Source: Pedobacter endophyticus (lineage in GTDB: Bacteria > Bacteroidota > Bacteroidia > Sphingobacteriales > Sphingobacteriaceae). From it: a stretch of 64,000 nt of DNA. Of the stretch, positions 46,410 through 54,829 are shown one piece after another. Position numbers and translations under genes: made by a program. The DNA lies in assembly GCF_015679185.1 (NCBI RefSeq), contig NZ_CP064939.1:1364001-1428000 (forward strand), given 5' to 3'. Every line of letters starts with the position of its first letter. Position 1 is the stretch's first letter. A model generated the notes under the pieces. The model was not told the origin of the DNA and searched no databases. It was given only the letters and a program-made list of their open reading frames with translations.

Positions 46410-47738
46410 TTAAGTTAGCCCCTTTTTGTTTTTATACGTCATTTTGGCTTTCATGCCAGCGCTATAATTGTAGTTTTTCAAGTTGCTGGCTTTCTTCTCA
46501 TGAAAAGCGGCACCACGTTCTTCTTCATCCTCGGCGTCGTCTTTACTTTTCTTCTTTGCTTTTGGAGCAACATCTGCAATTTTCAATTCGTCGGGAAGTT
46601 CCATCAGTTCCATGCGCTGGCCAATGGCCTGCTCAATCTTCCGCACTTCAATTAACTCAATATCCGTCGAAAAAGTAATGGCAATAGCCTCGTCGTCATC
46701 TTTCCTTACAATCCGTTGAATTAAAGTTTCCTTTTGTTCTGGCAATTCAAAATGAAGAATGAACGAAATTCCATCTATGTTCAAGGCATCAAGATTCTCA
46801 TTGGCGACAATCAACACCCTCGATTCGGGATTTTGCTTGAAATCTTCAATATCATCATAACCTTTATCATCAAAAAACAACGAGCGGTAAATGCTAATCT
46901 CTCCCTCTTTGGAATGATTGAAATTTTTATAAACGGTTTGGGCAGTTAACCGGGTATTTACGAAAACGACAACCTTATCAAATACCTCTACATCGCTCAG
47001 CAACAAGGTTAACAAATTGAGCTTTGTTCGGAAATTAGGCACCTGATACAACATTTGCGGATAAACTTCCGCTTGTTTTTCGCCAATTTCATCTACTTCG
47101 ATCGTCGCGGCGGAGTCTTTCATGAAAGGTGAAATCATGTGGTTAAGCTTCTCGTGCAAAACCTCGGTAAACACCACGTGTTGCGATTTATAAGCGCTAT
47201 TTGCCAGTTCGACAACGGGCAGTTGCAGTCCTTTTTTAACAATTAACTCGGCATTATCGACGATAAACAACTGTATTTTATTGGTATTTAAGGCCAGCTT
47301 TAAGTATAGCGCACGGGCCCGATCTGGAACGGCTACAATGATATCGCAACCATCAGTAATTTCATTCATTTGTGTTTCAACAGCGCCGCGGCTGTCAATG
47401 CCCAAAATCCTGAATGTACTGTTTCGGTTTAACAGCTTAAATTGTTCTAAAACATGGTCAACGTGCTCGGCATCGGGAACTAAAATCAACGCTCTGGGTG
47501 CTTCCTCGAACGCATACTTCAATTTCATTAAAGTAGCTAAAACATAAGTGGTTGTTTTTCCTGCTCCTTCGGGCCCTACCGCTATTACATCTTGACCGCC
47601 TAAAATACGCGACATGGTTTTGGCCTGAATCTCTTTTGGAGTGAGAAACCCGGCATCCGTCATGGCGGCAACAAGTGGTTTGCTAAGTTTTAATTTATCT
47701 AATGACACGATTTGATCTTTTAATGTTTTAAAATGCAA
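46410..47738 (-). CDS. Degenerate DEAD-box helicase-like protein
   Basis: A 442-residue two-RecA-domain protein related to DEAD-box RNA helicases. The Q motif region (FLTPKEIQAKTM) and Walker A (VGPEGAGKTTTYVLATL) are present. Motif II reads DNAE in place of DEAD, motif III SAT is not seen, and the motif VI region (LIQRIVRKDDDEAI) lacks the HRxGRxxR arginines. The C-terminus is basic (KAKKKSKDDAEDEE...KMTYKNKKG). It probably binds ATP or RNA but may not unwind; a regulatory or ribosome-linked role is possible. Confidence 0.8.
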   Translation of the reverse strand: MHFKTLKDQIVSLDKLKLSKPLVAAMTDAGFLTPKEIQAKTMSRILGGQDVIAVGPEGAGKTTTYVLATLMKLKYAFEEAPRALILVPDAEHVDHVLEQFKLLNRNSTFRILGIDSRGAVETQMNEITDGCDIIVAVPDRARALYLKLALNTNKIQLFIVDNAELIVKKGLQLPVVELANSAYKSQHVVFTEVLHEKLNHMISPFMKDSAATIEVDEIGEKQAEVYPQMLYQVPNFRTKLNLLTLLLSDVEVFDKVVVFVNTRLTAQTVYKNFNHSKEGEISIYRSLFFDDKGYDDIEDFKQNPESRVLIVANENLDALNIDGISFILHFELPEQKETLIQRIVRKDDDEAIAITFSTDIELIEVRKIEQAIGQRMELMELPDELKIADVAPKAKKKSKDDAEDEEERGAAFHEKKASNLKNYNYSAGMKAKMTYKNKKGLT

Positions 47739-48025
47739 ATATCCTTAAAATAATTAGCTTTTTGGAAATTGAATTTATGGCTCACGATGAAGGCAATAAT
47801 CTTAATTAATGGCTCATTGTCGGTATTCGTTTTGCAGACATGCCTCGTATCGTGTACTAGAAACACCTTAGCACTTCAAGTAAAAAATAATAATTTAATA
47901 ATCAACGTTTTAAATAAAAATACGCTTATTATCTATAAAGTCTATAGAATTTATATACTATTTATATATATTTGTCCAGTTGATCATTTATCACCCTGTA
48001 ATGTTTTAAATAAGAAATAAAAATC

Positions 48026-48214
48026 ATGTCTGTCTATTTTCAATATCCAACCATAAACGACTACCCAAACTTTGCCGAGCCGACAAGGGTAATTGAAGCC
48101 GAAAAGATTGCAGACGAAGTCGATCACTTGTCGAAAAAGCAATTACAAAAATGAAAGGGTTTACCCTTAATACGCATGGCCAGTTGACCGATTGGGAGGT
48201 TAAAGTTTCATAAA
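48026..48214 (+). pseudogene. Possible gene remnant
   Basis: An ORF from 48026 (MSVYFQYPTINDYPNF...) stops at 48154 after 42 residues. A second frame then reads EKAITKMKGFTLNTHGQ...DWEVKVS to a TAA, as if a frameshift split a short gene. No family is recognised. A TATATTTG box lies at 47967-47974. The segment overlaps the tRNA-like element. The remainder of the 47739-48472 gap has no gene. Confidence 0.3.
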
Positions 48215-48248
48215 CTTTTACAGAATGGTTCGAATCCATTACTAGGCC
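48178..48248 (+). tRNA. tRNA-Met(CAT)-like element, possibly degenerate
   Basis: A cloverleaf can be drawn: acceptor GGCCAGT with ACT-A-GGCC (one bulged A), D arm ACC/GGT with GG in the loop, anticodon stem AAAGT/ACTTT with loop TTCATAA (anticodon CAT, U33, A37), a 5-nt variable loop, and a perfect T arm AATGG/CCATT with loop TTCGAAT. The bulge in the acceptor stem and the lack of CCA suggest a decayed or phage-derived tRNA. Confidence 0.45.
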
Positions 48249-48314
48249 GCTAAGTGTTTCTCATGCACTTTATCTCTGGTTTCTTGCTCGAAACCGGGGA
48301 AGATTTGGTTATCA

Positions 48315-48367
48315 TATATTTGTTTTGTTGTTAGCAAAGGCTACCCGCGATGGGTAGCCTTAACTTT
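48315..48367 (+). terminator. Strong hairpin close behind a promoter box
   Basis: TATATTTG (48315-48322) is followed 14 nt later by a 10-bp stem AAGGCTACCC / GGGTAGCCTT (48337-48346, 48352-48361) and AACTTTTG. If the promoter works, the transcript would be only about 40 nt; otherwise the hairpin ends the upstream tRNA-like transcript. Confidence 0.5.
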
Positions 48368-48472
48368 TGAGCAGCTATTTTGACGTTTCGCATGTGGCTA
48401 TCGTGCAAATCATTTAAACTAAAACCTCAATCAAAACGTTTTACTAAAACATCAACAGCATTTCTACCGTTA

Positions 48473-49189
48473 ATGAGAGTTTTTTATCTTCTTTTATTTG
48501 TATTTTTTGCAAAAGGCAGTTTCGCCCAAAAAGCATTTTTGTTTCCTAAATTAAAGTCGCAAGGATCTTCCATTGAGCAGCTTACTCCCTCCCATTGGAC
48601 TTTAATTGAGAATGCAAGCGGCGATTTAAACAATGATGGACTGGAAGATTTGGCCGTAGTTTTTGAATCGGATAAAATTACCGATGAAACCAGAACTTAT
48701 GGCGACAATAATTCGGATATTATAAAGGAAACACAAAAACCACGAATTTTGGCCGTCTTTTTCAAAGATAGGGAATCAAATAATTATCGTTTATCGGTTC
48801 AGAATAACGATTTTATTTTGCGCTCGGAAGAAGGCGGCAAACTTGGCGATCCGCTTAACCAGATTGCGATAAAAGATCAGCAATTGTACCTCCGGTTTAA
48901 AGGCGGTTCTGAATGGCGTTGGGAACTGGGCTACACGTTTAAATATGAAAATAAAGACTGGTTTTTGACGAGTGCCATTAACCTGTATTTTAACCAAAAT
49001 ACGGGCGATATGACGGAAAGGGTTTATGATTTTAAGACCCGCGAGTTATTTACAACGGTGGGTAACTTGCACCGACGAGACATTGCAAACCGCAAAACAA
49101 GTGAGGTGCTTTACTTTTCTCAACTACGAACTTTTAAAACTTTTAAGAAGCCCTGGGCCTGGGAAATTTTGCCGAATGTTTACTTGTAG
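48473..49189 (+). CDS. Secreted hypothetical protein with a D-rich repeat motif
   Basis: A 238-residue exported protein with signal MRVFYLLLFVFFAKGSFAQ, which sets the start (93 bp of open frame precede it). It contains GDLNNDGLEDLAVVFES, a calcium-binding FG-GAP/VCBS-like turn, then strands with no known motif. Function unknown. It is probably a periplasmic protein. The gap after it (49190-49486) has a TGCCCG/CGGGCA hairpin but no gene. Confidence 0.75.
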   Translation: MRVFYLLLFVFFAKGSFAQKAFLFPKLKSQGSSIEQLTPSHWTLIENASGDLNNDGLEDLAVVFESDKITDETRTYGDNNSDIIKETQKPRILAVFFKDRESNNYRLSVQNNDFILRSEEGGKLGDPLNQIAIKDQQLYLRFKGGSEWRWELGYTFKYENKDWFLTSAINLYFNQNTGDMTERVYDFKTRELFTTVGNLHRRDIANRKTSEVLYFSQLRTFKTFKKPWAWEILPNVYL

Positions 49190-49486
49190 GTTGGTTTTGC
49201 CACGGAAAGGGAGAAGGCACGGAACCTCAAAAAAGCTTGGAATTTGAGCTCAAGCAGTCAATTTACTCGCAATTTTCAAAATGGTAAGCACCTGTTGATT
49301 AGCCAAACCCGGGAGATCCGCTAAAATTCATCTATGGTTATTCCTTTTTCAACATGGAAAAACAAAGTTTCGATCGGCACCCGCGTGCCCGCGAAAACGG
49401 GCATAGATTTGCCGTTCAGAAAGCTGCGAAGATTACCTGCTTTTTAGTCGCCAATTATCTGCTCTTGCATGAACAATAATTTTATC

Positions 49487-50680
49487 TTACAAATTTTGCG
49501 CTATAACAAATCCGCTTGCCCATGCCCATTGAAAATTGTAACCGCCCAACCAGCCTGTAACATCTACACATTCGCCACCAAAAAACAAACCCGGTATTTT
49601 TTTGCATTCTAAGGTTTTCGACGAAATCTCGTTCGTATCAATTCCGCCACGCATTACTTCGGCCTTATCGTAGCCCTTATCGCCCGCTGGCTTCACCTTA
49701 AACTGGTGAATGGTTTGTTCAATTAAGTCAACTTCTGCTTTTGTTAAGGATGCAACCGGTTTATTCAGCGGTAAGAACTTGCCTAACGCATCGGTAAATT
49801 TTCTGGTATAAAAGCGGTTAAGCAAAGTCGACAAAAGTGTTTTGCCATTCGATTTGCGTTCTTCATCTAAAAGCGAAACCACATTTTGGTGCGGCAACAG
49901 GTTGATGTTAACGACCTCTCCCCTTCGCCAAAATGATGAGATCTGCAAAATTGCGGGTCCGCTTAGGCCCCAGTGTGTAAAGAGCATGTTTTCCTCGAAA
50001 GACATTTGGTCGTTACTTACCTCGCAAAAAACAGAATTACCCGAAAGTTGGGCAAACCATTCTTCATCTTTCCCGGTAATGGTTAACGGTACCAGGGCAG
50101 GTGCCGTTTCAACAATTTTCAGTTGATGTTTACGGGCAAAGCGCAGGGCAAAATCGGTAGCGCCCATTTTCGGAATGGGTAATCCGCCGGTGGCAATAAC
50201 CAGCTTTTCGGCTGTTAAATCAATATTCTTTCCATTCTTTTGATAAGTAACTTTGAAGCCCTGGGGCTGAACTTCAATTTCGGTAACATCGGCATTGCAC
50301 CTGATTTCCTGTCCAAAATCGCTGCAAATAGACGTAAACACCTGAACCACATCTTTAGCGTTCTTATCGACGGGGAACAGTTGTCCGAGCGTCTTTTCGC
50401 CACCTTGGATGCCGTACGTATCAAAGAAGCTAATAGTGTCTTCGACCGTCCATTGACTAAGCGACGATTTTACAAAATGTGGGTTTTCGGAGATAAACTG
50501 CTCTGCCGAAGCAAATTGATTGGTATAATTGCATCGCCCTCCACCAGAAATCAAGATCTTAGCGCCGGGTTTTGCATTCTTTTCGAGCACAATTACCTTT
50601 TTGCCCAGGTAGCCCGCCTGCACCGCACACATGAGCCCACAGGCGCCTGCACCAATAATTATTGCATCAGCATTCATCAA
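49487..50680 (-). CDS. NAD(P)/FAD-dependent oxidoreductase, HI0933/BaiN-like
   Basis: A 397-residue flavoprotein. The N-terminal dinucleotide motif IIIGAGACGLMCAVQAGYLGKKVIVLEK and GAKILISGGGRCNYTN bind FAD, and the C-terminal FFGGECVDVTGWLGGYNFQWAWASG completes the fold. The family includes BaiN flavoproteins, but the substrate in most bacteria is unknown. It is divergent from purK with 50 bp between. The start may be the second Met (50677). Confidence 0.88.
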   Translation of the reverse strand: MMNADAIIIGAGACGLMCAVQAGYLGKKVIVLEKNAKPGAKILISGGGRCNYTNQFASAEQFISENPHFVKSSLSQWTVEDTISFFDTYGIQGGEKTLGQLFPVDKNAKDVVQVFTSICSDFGQEIRCNADVTEIEVQPQGFKVTYQKNGKNIDLTAEKLVIATGGLPIPKMGATDFALRFARKHQLKIVETAPALVPLTITGKDEEWFAQLSGNSVFCEVSNDQMSFEENMLFTHWGLSGPAILQISSFWRRGEVVNINLLPHQNVVSLLDEERKSNGKTLLSTLLNRFYTRKFTDALGKFLPLNKPVASLTKAEVDLIEQTIHQFKVKPAGDKGYDKAEVMRGGIDTNEISSKTLECKKIPGLFFGGECVDVTGWLGGYNFQWAWASGFVIAQNL

Positions 50681-50696
50681 TAAAATTTATTATGGT

Positions 50697-50704
50697 TACT
50701 TTTG
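50697..50704 (+). promoter_or_regulatory. -7 box TACTTTTG of purK
   Basis: TAnnTTTG lies 26 nt before the purK ATG at 50731, in the divergent gap. Confidence 0.55.
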
Positions 50705-50730
50705 TGCAAAAATAGTATTATTTCAAGTCC

Positions 50731-51870
50731 ATGGCAAAACAGATCAGCGAATTAAAATTGGGTATTTTAGGTGGTGGACAATTGGGTCGGATGCTCATTC
50801 AACAGGCAATTAACTACAATGTAACTTCCCTGGTTTTAGATCCAGACCCGGATGCGCCTTGCAAGCACATTGCGAATTATTTCGAAAATGGTTCAATTAC
50901 CGATTTTGATACAGTTTATAACTTCGGCAAAAAAGCAGATATCATTACCATCGAAATTGAAAAGGTAAATATCGAAGCGCTTGAGCAGCTCGAAAAAGAG
51001 GGCAAACAAGTGTTTCCTCAATCGAGGGTAATTCGTTTAATTCAGGATAAGGGTGTTCAAAAGCAATTTTTCAAAGAAAACGACATCCCAACTTCTCCGT
51101 TCCAAATTGTAAATACAAAAGAGGACATGGAGAACAGCAATATCCCCTTTCCTTACATTTTGAAACTAAGAAAAGACGGTTATGATGGCAAAGGCGTAAT
51201 GAGGATTGAGCATGCCGATGATTTGGCAAATGCATTCGATGCACCATGCATTATCGAAAAACTGGTGGATTTTGATAAGGAAATAGCCGTAATTGTTGCC
51301 CGCAATTCAAATGGTGACATGAAAACCTTTCCTATGGTAGAAATGGAATTTAATCCCGAAGCCAACCTTGTTGAGTTTTTGATTTCTCCATCTACCTACG
51401 CCGAAAGCCTGCAACAAAAAGCCGAAAGTATTGCAAAAAGTATTGCATCGGCAATGAATATTACCGGCTTGCTGGCTGTTGAAATGTTTGTTTGCCATGA
51501 TGGAGAATTACTGGTAAATGAGGTTGCGCCGCGTCCGCATAATAGCGGGCACCAAACCATCGAAGGCAATTATGTTTCGCAGTTTGAACAGCACATACGT
51601 GCTATTTACAACTTGCCGCTGGGCGATACAACGAGCATTTCTAATGCGGTAATGATCAATTTGTTGGGCGAAAAAGGTTCGGAAGGCGTGGCTAAATATG
51701 AAAACCTCGAAAAAATACTGGCTGTTGAAGGCGTGTTTGTTCATCTATACGGCAAAAAATATACGAAGCCTTTCCGCAAAATGGGGCACGTTACCATTGT
51801 TGATATTGATAGGGAAAAAGCAATTGAAAAGGCCCGTTATGTACAAAAAACGCTGAGGGTGATTGCATAA
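50731..51870 (+). CDS. purK: N5-carboxyaminoimidazole ribonucleotide synthase
   Basis: A 379-residue ATP-grasp enzyme of purine synthesis that carboxylates AIR to N5-CAIR. The N-terminal LGILGGGQLGRMLIQQAINY, the ATP-grasp loop YILKLRKDGYDGKGVMRIE, and VNEVAPRPHNSGHQTIEGNYVSQFEQHIRA are the family signatures. purE, the next enzyme, is 104 bp downstream on the same strand. Confidence 0.96.
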   Translation: MAKQISELKLGILGGGQLGRMLIQQAINYNVTSLVLDPDPDAPCKHIANYFENGSITDFDTVYNFGKKADIITIEIEKVNIEALEQLEKEGKQVFPQSRVIRLIQDKGVQKQFFKENDIPTSPFQIVNTKEDMENSNIPFPYILKLRKDGYDGKGVMRIEHADDLANAFDAPCIIEKLVDFDKEIAVIVARNSNGDMKTFPMVEMEFNPEANLVEFLISPSTYAESLQQKAESIAKSIASAMNITGLLAVEMFVCHDGELLVNEVAPRPHNSGHQTIEGNYVSQFEQHIRAIYNLPLGDTTSISNAVMINLLGEKGSEGVAKYENLEKILAVEGVFVHLYGKKYTKPFRKMGHVTIVDIDREKAIEKARYVQKTLRVIA

Positions 51871-51974
51871 CCCACTAGCCGCCCGAAAGAGGGATTATAG
51901 GCAAGGTGAAAAATTCCCGACCACAAAGGGAAGTTAAATTGAATTAGAAAAGAATAAAGGATTATACATTATAT

Positions 51975-52493
51975 ATGAGTACTGAAAATTCAAATTTCCC
52001 TTCGGGAGATGCAAAAGTTGGAATTATTATGGGCAGTAAATCTGATTTGCCTGTAATGCAAGATGCTGCTGATGTTTTAAAGGAATTCGGTATTGATTAT
52101 GAAATAACAGTTGTTTCAGCGCACAGAACGCCAGAGCGGATGTTCAATTATGCGAAAGAAGCGCAAGGCAGGGGTTTAAAAGTAATTATTGCTGGTGCCG
52201 GTGGTGCAGCTCATTTGCCTGGTATGGTCGCTTCGATTACCACATTGCCCGTTATTGGCGTTCCGGTAAAATCATCAAATTCTATTGATGGCTGGGATAG
52301 CATTTTATCCATATTGCAGATGCCGAACGGTATTCCTGTTGCTACAGTGGCTTTAAATGCGGCAAAAAATGCTGGTTTATTGGCTGCGCAAATTTTAGCT
52401 ACCGCCGACGGCTCGTTAACGGAGAAAATGCAGGCTTATAAAGATGAACTGAGACGAAAAGTAGAGGAAAGCGCTGATTTGAGTAGTCAGTAG
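51975..52493 (+). CDS. purE: N5-CAIR mutase
   Basis: A 172-residue class I PurE that converts N5-CAIR to CAIR. The active-site pieces are [42 protein letters not shown] and [17 protein letters not shown]. It is paired with purK, as is usual. The C-terminus runs into GTGAGTC-type simple repeats. Confidence 0.96.
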   Translation: MSTENSNFPSGDAKVGIIMGSKSDLPVMQDAADVLKEFGIDYEITVVSAHRTPERMFNYAKEAQGRGLKVIIAGAGGAAHLPGMVASITTLPVIGVPVKSSNSIDGWDSILSILQMPNGIPVATVALNAAKNAGLLAAQILATADGSLTEKMQAYKDELRRKVEESADLSSQ

Positions 52494-52785
52494 TGAGTGC
52501 TGAGCCGTGACTTAGTAAGTCGTGAGTCGTGAGTCAAGAGTGCTGAGTCGAACTGCTTGAGAAGGCTAAAGTTAGCTCCTACGAAGTACTGCCGCTCCTT
52601 ATTGGTACCTATCGGCAACAGATATCTCGACTGATGAAAAATCAGTCGTCGATATGACGGGTTTATTTATGTGTCCTTTCTACCTTCAGGCTTTTCTGCA
52701 CATAAGATTAAGTTATCTGAATTTATCTTAACCCAGACGGCTAGACATTACACTTCGCAGTTTCGCCCCACTATTGCAAAACGCT
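52494..52785. other. Non-coding spacer with simple repeats and hairpin
   Basis: Begins with GTCGTGAGTCGTGAGTC-like tandem repeats and holds a CGACTGA/TCAGTCG hairpin near 52635-52660. Its last part (CCACTATTGCAAAACGC) leads into the GTTAGGC core of the zeta cassette end. I see no gene. Confidence 0.6.
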
Positions 52786-52803
52786 TGTTAGGCGATTGTG
52801 CTT

Positions 52804-52956
52804 TTATTCAGGCTTTATTTTCACGATTTTGTTATCACGCAAAATAACCAATTCGCTGTTTTTTAATTTTTTAAATTCTAAAAGTTTTTCATACACTTTT
52901 TTAAGTCCTTTTAGTATTTTGTCTTTTTCTTCTATATGTTTTTCAGTTGTTGTCAT
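52804..52956 (-). CDS. Small partner of the zeta toxin (putative antitoxin)
   Basis: A 50-residue ORF overlapping the 3' end of the zeta gene by 14 nt in another frame. It begins MTTTEKHIEEKDKILKGLKKV, continues as a long charged helix and ends ELVILRDNKIVKIKPE, a short beta hairpin. The layout (toxin first, small gene second) is the reverse of epsilon-zeta but suits a small antitoxin. Its stop is 6 nt from the cassette boundary. Confidence 0.65.
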   Translation of the reverse strand: MTTTEKHIEEKDKILKGLKKVYEKLLEFKKLKNSELVILRDNKIVKIKPE

Positions 52957-53527
52957 AGTAATTTTTCAAAAGATTAAACTTGTCTTTGTTTACAATATTT
53001 AGTGGAGTACCAATCAGTTTATCTGCTAAAAGTTCGTGTTTCGCTTCCGAGTTATCAAAAATAAATGCCCCGTCAACAATGGGAAGATATATGTCGAACA
53101 AATTTTTAACTCCTCTGATATATCTTCTTTCGATAACTTCTGGCTCGATGTTATGTCCACCTTCCCAAACCCTTATTTTTACACGTTCTTTAGCTAAATC
53201 AATGTTTTGAAGCCAAAAGAATAACAATGTTACTCGATAACCTTTACTTTTTGCTTCGTTGATTTTGTTTTTATAACTTTTGGTTGATAAAGTAGTTTCA
53301 AATGCAAAATTTTCGTTTTCAGAAAGCAGTTCGTTGATTCTATTTAGCATTATTCGCCCTGCTTCAAACGAAACTTTTTCAGGTTGAAAAGGAGAAAGTC
53401 CTTTTGCAATTTCGTCTGCATTGACAAATTCTTTACAATCTAAAATCTCAGGTAAAATCGTAAATGACGCAGTTGTTTTTCCTGCTCCATTGCAACCTGC
53501 AATTATGTAAAGTTTTTTGTCAATCAC
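52943..53527 (-). CDS. Zeta-toxin-family kinase
   Basis: A 194-residue P-loop kinase of the zeta/UNAG-kinase type. Walker A YIIAGCNGAGKTTASF, the substrate-side FVNADEIAKGLSPFQPE with conserved Asp, the second-site ETTLSTKSY, and RRYIRGVKNLFDIYLP are visible. Such enzymes phosphorylate UDP-N-acetyl sugars or other small molecules. I start at GTG 53527, because a TAGATTTG box ends 5 nt upstream and the 40 residues further up come from a foreign remnant. The gene is complete in its cassette. Confidence 0.8.
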   Translation of the reverse strand: MIDKKLYIIAGCNGAGKTTASFTILPEILDCKEFVNADEIAKGLSPFQPEKVSFEAGRIMLNRINELLSENENFAFETTLSTKSYKNKINEAKSKGYRVTLLFFWLQNIDLAKERVKIRVWEGGHNIEPEVIERRYIRGVKNLFDIYLPIVDGAFIFDNSEAKHELLADKLIGTPLNIVNKDKFNLLKNYYDNN

Positions 53528-53609
53528 ATCAGCAAATCTATAAATTATTTTCGTTAGTTTTTCAGCTCTTGCTTTTGGAGCGGGCGTGTTAGCATATCGC
53601 CTAACACTT

Positions 53610-53745
53610 GAATTCACTTTTACTTTTTGATAAACGGTAAACTCCACCAGCGTCTATTTTATCAAACTTATTTGCCATCGAAACGGAAAATCCGGTATCA
53701 AATAGCAATTTCTTGCTTTTTACGTTTGATTGCTTTAACAGACAT
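53610..53745 (-). pseudogene. Decayed copy of a RES/Xre TA module
   Basis: The first codons of an antitoxin (ATG at 53745) are followed by stops. AAGTTTGATAAAATAGACGC matches the intact antitoxin, and then GTTTACCGTTTATCAAAAAG matches the start of the RES toxin at 54383. So most of the antitoxin is deleted and the toxin breaks off where the zeta cassette begins. Confidence 0.75.
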
Positions 53746-53927
53746 GGTGTTTTTTCTTACTAAGCTAAGTAAAAGAGCTTATTTTTTACGCCTCTTACCG
53801 TTTTAATGACATTATAATTAATTCAAAACACCTTAGTTTGATAAAAGTTATGTGTTTATAAATCAGAATTATTCAGGTCTGCTCATGAAGGCTAACACGC
53901 TATATCATCGGACTTCCCGACTTCTAA

Positions 53928-54383
53928 CTACCCTTTAATCCTTAAATCAAAAACAAACGTTATAGCCTGAACGATCTCAATTTGCGCTAGTTTAGATGAA
54001 TTAGGGTTTATTAAATAATTATATTCATTAGGAACAATGGTTGATGGTACCGTAATGCCCAATACATCGCGATTGTTTAAATAGCTTGAACCAAAATCTT
54101 TTGTTGACTGTGGGCCTGGCATTTCTTTCCAATTTTCGGGAAACTGAGTTTCCTCAAAAGTTAGAAAATCTTGTTCCGGAATTTCGTATTCAATATTGTG
54201 CAGATCTCTAGGCATAGCGTCAAAATCAACGTTGGCCGCGTATTCTAAAATGGCTAAAGAACGGCTTTCGGAAGTGTAAACGCATGCTACTCCAACTTTA
54301 TTCCATCTACCCCCAGCCATTTTTGCACCAATTCCCTCCAGATCGTTTTTATACTTACTTTTTGATAAACGATACACCCTCAT
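53928..54383 (-). CDS. RES-domain toxin
   Basis: A 151-residue RES-domain protein. The conserved Arg, Glu and Ser are in GGRWNKVGVACVYTSESRSLAILEYAANVD, and the ending LAQIEIVQAITFVFDLR is typical. RES toxins degrade NAD+ in known cases (MbcT, Res). It begins 2 nt after the antitoxin stop. It looks intact, unlike the remnant at 53610-53745. Confidence 0.88.
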   Translation of the reverse strand: MRVYRLSKSKYKNDLEGIGAKMAGGRWNKVGVACVYTSESRSLAILEYAANVDFDAMPRDLHNIEYEIPEQDFLTFEETQFPENWKEMPGPQSTKDFGSSYLNNRDVLGITVPSTIVPNEYNYLINPNSSKLAQIEIVQAITFVFDLRIKG

Positions 54384-54385
54384 TG

Positions 54386-54829
54386 TTAGGAATAAACGCC
54401 GTGTTCAATTCTTGTTATGATATTTTTCACTTCGTCGATTCCAAATATCGTATCCATAACATCTAATGGAACTCGATTTCCGAGCGCACGATTGTTACTC
54501 TGAATCCATCGGTTGAACTTCTCCCTGTCCTCAAAAACTTTATAACCGTAATTATACACCTCCATTAAAGCTATCGCTTTTTCACTAATCGAGGCATTAA
54601 ACACCTCGTTATCTTGCTTTTTATGCAGCGTTGTTTTGGTTGTCCCCAATATATTGGCAAAGTGATCGTAATCTAAATTGATGGCCTTTTTAAACGTGAC
54701 CAGAGCCGCCTTGCTGATTCCTCGTTTAACAGCGTCTATTTTATCAAAGTTGGTGCCCGTTAAAACGGATGCTTTAATATCAAATATCAGGTCGTGGTTT
54801 TTTAGACTTGATGTTTCCTTAACGCCCAT
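54386..54829 (-). CDS. Xre/MbcA/ParS-type antitoxin
   Basis: A 147-residue antitoxin: an N-terminal Xre-like helix-turn-helix region (about 50-90, LDYDHFANILGTTKTTLHKKQ) and a C-terminal toxin-binding DUF2384 domain (ALMEVYNYGYKVFEDREKFNRWIQSNNRALGNRVPLDVMDTIFGIDEVKNIITRIEHG). The near-palindrome at 54841-54856 is its likely operator. Confidence 0.88.
   Translation of the reverse strand: MGVKETSSLKNHDLIFDIKASVLTGTNFDKIDAVKRGISKAALVTFKKAINLDYDHFANILGTTKTTLHKKQDNEVFNASISEKAIALMEVYNYGYKVFEDREKFNRWIQSNNRALGNRVPLDVMDTIFGIDEVKNIITRIEHGVYS

Larger units (their letters stand above)
52786..53606. repeat. Inverted repeats bounding the zeta toxin cassette
   Basis: TGTTAGGCGAT (52786-52796) and its exact complement ATCGCCTAACA (53596-53606) flank an 821-bp unit holding only the zeta toxin and its partner. 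The GTTAGGC/GCCTAAC cores resemble the GTTRRRY/RYYYAAC cores of integron attC sites, and GCCTAACAAGCG follows the second gene by 6 nt. A full attC fold was not found. Confidence 0.55.

Noticed and set aside
47769..48020. 83-aa plus-strand ORF
   Set aside because: It is AT-rich and low complexity, with no domain, and it crosses a promoter-like box.
52700..52796. A full integron attC site
   Set aside because: GCCTAACAAGCG is present, but I could not find the matching second half (GTTRRRY) at the proper distance or an attC fold, so only the inverted repeat is annotated.
52796..53002. Plus-strand 68-aa ORF
   Set aside because: It is the antisense shadow of the zeta toxin end and the small partner gene, which fit the TA context better.
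53528..53647. The 40-residue N-terminal extension of the zeta toxin
   Set aside because: It is translated from the RES remnant and the cassette end, and a promoter box lies inside it.
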